From Trueperaceae bacterium (GTDB lineage: Bacteria > Deinococcota > Deinococci > Deinococcales > Trueperaceae): a DNA stretch of 32,658 bases. The position numbers and the translations under genes were made by a program. Location of the stretch: assembly GCA_003556805.1 (NCBI GenBank), contig PWQI01000010.1, forward strand, positions 1-32,658, written 5' to 3'. The notes under the pieces were generated by a model that saw only the letters and a list, made by a program, of their open reading frames with translations, did not search any database and had not been told where the DNA came from. Of the stretch, positions 30,916 to 32,658 are shown one piece after another (within the stretch, counting starts at the first letter, position 1; each line of letters opens with the position of its first letter).

Positions 30916-32027
30916 TGCACGCTACGCACACCGTCACGGCGCCGCGCGACGCGCGCGCCGACGCAACCGAACTCGACACCAAGCGCCAGCGCGTCTTGGA
31001 CGTCGCGCGCACCGCCGGAGCGGCAGCGCTGGTGGTTCGACGCGCCGACACGCTGACGTGGTTGCTGTGCGGCGCCGACGTGTTGGTCAGCCGCCAGGGT
31101 GGCCCGGTCGCGGAGGCCGTCGTGCACGACCACGGCGTCGACGTCGTGACCACCCGGATCGAGGCCGAGCGCCTGCGCCACGAGGAGCTCCCCCACGGCG
31201 TCGACGTCGTGGCCGTCCCGTGGGAGCGCCCGAGCGCCGTCGGCGAACGCGCTGCGGAGCTGGCCATCGAACGGGCGCAGGGCGGCGCCGTCGCAAGCGA
31301 CGCCGAGCTGTCGCTCGACGATGCCCGTTGGCCGCTGTTGGACGTGGAGATCGAGCGTCTGCGAAGCGCCGGGGCCGTGACGGCGCGCGTCGTCACCGAC
31401 GTCGCCGCGACGCTCTCGCCGGAGCTGAGCGAGCACGCCGTCGCCGGCCGCCTGATGGGCGCCCTACGCGAGCGCGGGCTGCACGTTCCGGTCGTCCTCG
31501 TGGCAGGCGCGGCTCGGCTTGGTCACGTACGCCACCCCGTGCCGACGCACACGCCGATCGGCCGCGCAGCGATGCTGGTGGTGTGCAGCGAGGCCCACGG
31601 CCTCGTGAGCGCGGCCACACGCATCGTGCGCTTCGGTGACGAGCCTGGGCCGATCGCAGAGCGCCTCGGACTGGTCCTCGAGGTCGAAGCCGCGATGCTG
31701 AGCGCGACGCGCCCTGGGGCGACGCTCGGCGACGTGTTCGAAGCCGGACGGGCTGCCTACGACGCGGTCGGTCACCCCGATGCATGGCGTGACCACCATC
31801 AGGGCGGCCCGATCGCGTACCGACCGCGCGAAGGGCTGGCCGTACCGGGTGACGCCCGCGCGGTCGTCGTCGGGGCGGCGTACGCCTGGAACCCCTCGCT
31901 GCCGTGGGCCAAGAGCGAGGACACCTTCGTGCTCAGCGAGGCCAGCCTGGAGAACGTCACCTGGGACGAGCGCTGGCCGAGCCTCGTCGTCGACGGGCGG
32001 TCACGTGCAGACGTCCTGAGCCTGTGA
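30912..32027 (+). CDS. M24 (pita-bread) family protein lacking metal ligands
   Basis: A 371-aa protein with the two-domain layout of aminopeptidase P and creatinase. The N-terminal domain (about 25-135) has VLDVARTAGAAALVVRRADTLTWLLCG. The C-terminal pita-bread domain has RLGHVRHPVPTHTPIGRAAM, SAATRIVRFG, HHQGGPIAYRPREG and AKSEDTFVLSE. The two Asp metal ligands expected in the vLiD...sDiTR region are missing (MLVVCSEAHGLVSAATR), although His and Glu336 remain. Metallopeptidase activity is unlikely. A metal-independent hydrolase like creatinase, or a non-catalytic role, fits better. Its constant coupling to sugar genes suggests a pathway role that I cannot name. It starts at ATG 30912 (ATGA) and ends in GTGA with the next gene. 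Confidence 0.8.
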   Translation: MMHATHTVTAPRDARADATELDTKRQRVLDVARTAGAAALVVRRADTLTWLLCGADVLVSRQGGPVAEAVVHDHGVDVVTTRIEAERLRHEELPHGVDVVAVPWERPSAVGERAAELAIERAQGGAVASDAELSLDDARWPLLDVEIERLRSAGAVTARVVTDVAATLSPELSEHAVAGRLMGALRERGLHVPVVLVAGAARLGHVRHPVPTHTPIGRAAMLVVCSEAHGLVSAATRIVRFGDEPGPIAERLGLVLEVEAAMLSATRPGATLGDVFEAGRAAYDAVGHPDAWRDHHQGGPIAYRPREGLAVPGDARAVVVGAAYAWNPSLPWAKSEDTFVLSEASLENVTWDERWPSLVVDGRSRADVLSL

Positions 32028-32658
32028 CACCGAGGCGCGACCCGCCACCGCTGGGCGTCGCGCTGGTCGGCGCCGGACGCTGGGCAGCCGTCCACCGCAC
32101 GGCCCTGCCACGAGCCGGCGCCCGCCTGGTCGGGGTGGCGACCGGTAGCGACGCCTCGCGCGCCCGCGTGGCGCGTGAATGGGACGTGTTCGCGACCACG
32201 GACATGGCAGCGCTCCTGGCGCGCCCTGAGGTCGAGGCCGTCGTGATCGCGAGCCCCAACGACCTGCACGCGACCCAGGCCTGTGCGGCGCTCGAGGCCG
32301 GCAAGCACGTCTTGGTCGAGAAGCCCATCGCGATCGACGTCGCCTCGGCCGAGCGCGTGGAGCGGGCCGCCGAACAGAGCGACCGCGTGCTCGCGGTCGG
32401 CCTCGAGATGCGCGTGTTCACGCTGTTCGAGCGCGTCAAGGCGCTGCTCGACGAGGGCGCGCTGGGCGCACCGGTGCACCTCGCGCTCGACCTGTTCAGG
32501 CGTCCCCACCGGGCCGGCTCGGGTGGCTGGAAGCACGACCCTGAGCGGCGCGGCTCGAGCGTGCTCGAGGAACCGATCCACTACCTCGACCTGGCGCGCT
32601 GGTACCTGGGCGAGATCACATCGCTGCGGGCCTGGGCGGTCTCGCGCCCGGGCCGCGA
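32024..32658 (+). CDS. Gfo/Idh/MocA-family protein 2, cut by window end
   Basis: The first 211 residues of a second Gfo/Idh protein, absent from the ORF track because it runs off the window. It starts at GTG 32024, overlapping the M24 stop as GTGA, and reads GVALVGAGRWAAVHRTAL, VVIASPNDLHATQACAALEAGKHVLVEKPIAI (Lys100 of EKP), VGLEMRV, GSGGWKHDPERRGSSVLEEPIHYLDLARWYLGE. It is clearly different from the first Gfo/Idh protein and not a tandem copy. The complete active site cannot be judged. It may be a sugar dehydrogenase or NAD-dependent glycosidase of the same pathway; the two could act in sequence, for example oxidation and rereduction. Confidence 0.88.
   Translation, partial: MTPRRDPPPLGVALVGAGRWAAVHRTALPRAGARLVGVATGSDASRARVAREWDVFATTDMAALLARPEVEAVVIASPNDLHATQACAALEAGKHVLVEKPIAIDVASAERVERAAEQSDRVLAVGLEMRVFTLFERVKALLDEGALGAPVHLALDLFRRPHRAGSGGWKHDPERRGSSVLEEPIHYLDLARWYLGEITSLRAWAVSRPGR

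Noticed and set aside
1-32658. CRISPR arrays, insertion sequences, rRNA
   Set aside because: None seen on reading: no regular repeat-spacer pattern, no transposase, no rRNA-like sequence.

Overview
The window is about 70% G+C, densely packed bacterial chromosome with no phage, plasmid or IS genes seen. Several genes start directly after a TANNNT -10 box with no leader, and others have strong Shine-Dalgarno (SD) sites. With the GC content, the heliorhodopsin and the general gene style, this points to a Deinococcota-type organism (Trueperaceae is my best guess). That placement is inference, not proven by a marker gene.

Layout. 1-4.8 kb (minus): glucose-6-phosphate isomerase broken by one in-frame TAG and running off the window, a small exported protein, and a P2-type cation ATPase. 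4.9-7.9 kb (plus): a DmpA-type P1 aminopeptidase behind a 20-codon leaderless mini-ORF and a 16-bp palindrome, then a cysE-cysM cysteine synthesis pair ending in a strong hairpin. 7.9-12.8 kb (minus): nitrilase, oligopeptide-type binding protein, two permeases and an RraA-like protein, probably one operon, with no ABC ATPase. 12.9-13.9 kb (plus): a PsbP-like exported protein and a 100-aa unknown protein, the latter behind a second leaderless mini-ORF. 14.0-14.8 kb (minus): heliorhodopsin, followed by about 500 nt without a gene that holds AT-rich motifs. 15.3-16.2 kb: a RES/Xre toxin-antitoxin pair. 16.3-18.6 kb: a carboxymuconolactone-decarboxylase-like protein, a DUF4145-like zinc-ribbon protein and a membrane protein. 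18.7-22.3 kb (plus): a GAF histidine kinase followed by a REC-PAS-GGDEF-EAL regulator, a c-di-GMP signalling pair. 22.3-24.1 kb (minus): GNAT, ASCH and TetR proteins. 24.2-25.3 kb: a leaderless tyrosine recombinase.

25.3 kb to the window end (plus) is the most interesting part: a LacI-led catabolic operon of seven genes (LacI, fucose-isomerase-type isomerase, PfkB kinase, LacD/YihT-type aldolase, Gfo/Idh, degenerate M24 protein, second Gfo/Idh). All six junctions are 4-nt ATGA/GTGA overlaps, and a perfect LacI-type palindrome sits on the predicted transcription start. The kinase closely resembles E. coli YihV (sulfofructose kinase) and the aldolase ends like YihT (sulfofructose-1-phosphate aldolase). 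My leading hypothesis is an Embden-Meyerhof-type sulfoquinovose (or related acidic sugar) pathway using a fucose-isomerase-type first step and Gfo/Idh-type, possibly NAD-dependent glycosidase, gateway enzymes.

Most long ORFs in the supplied track are high-GC shadows and are left out.
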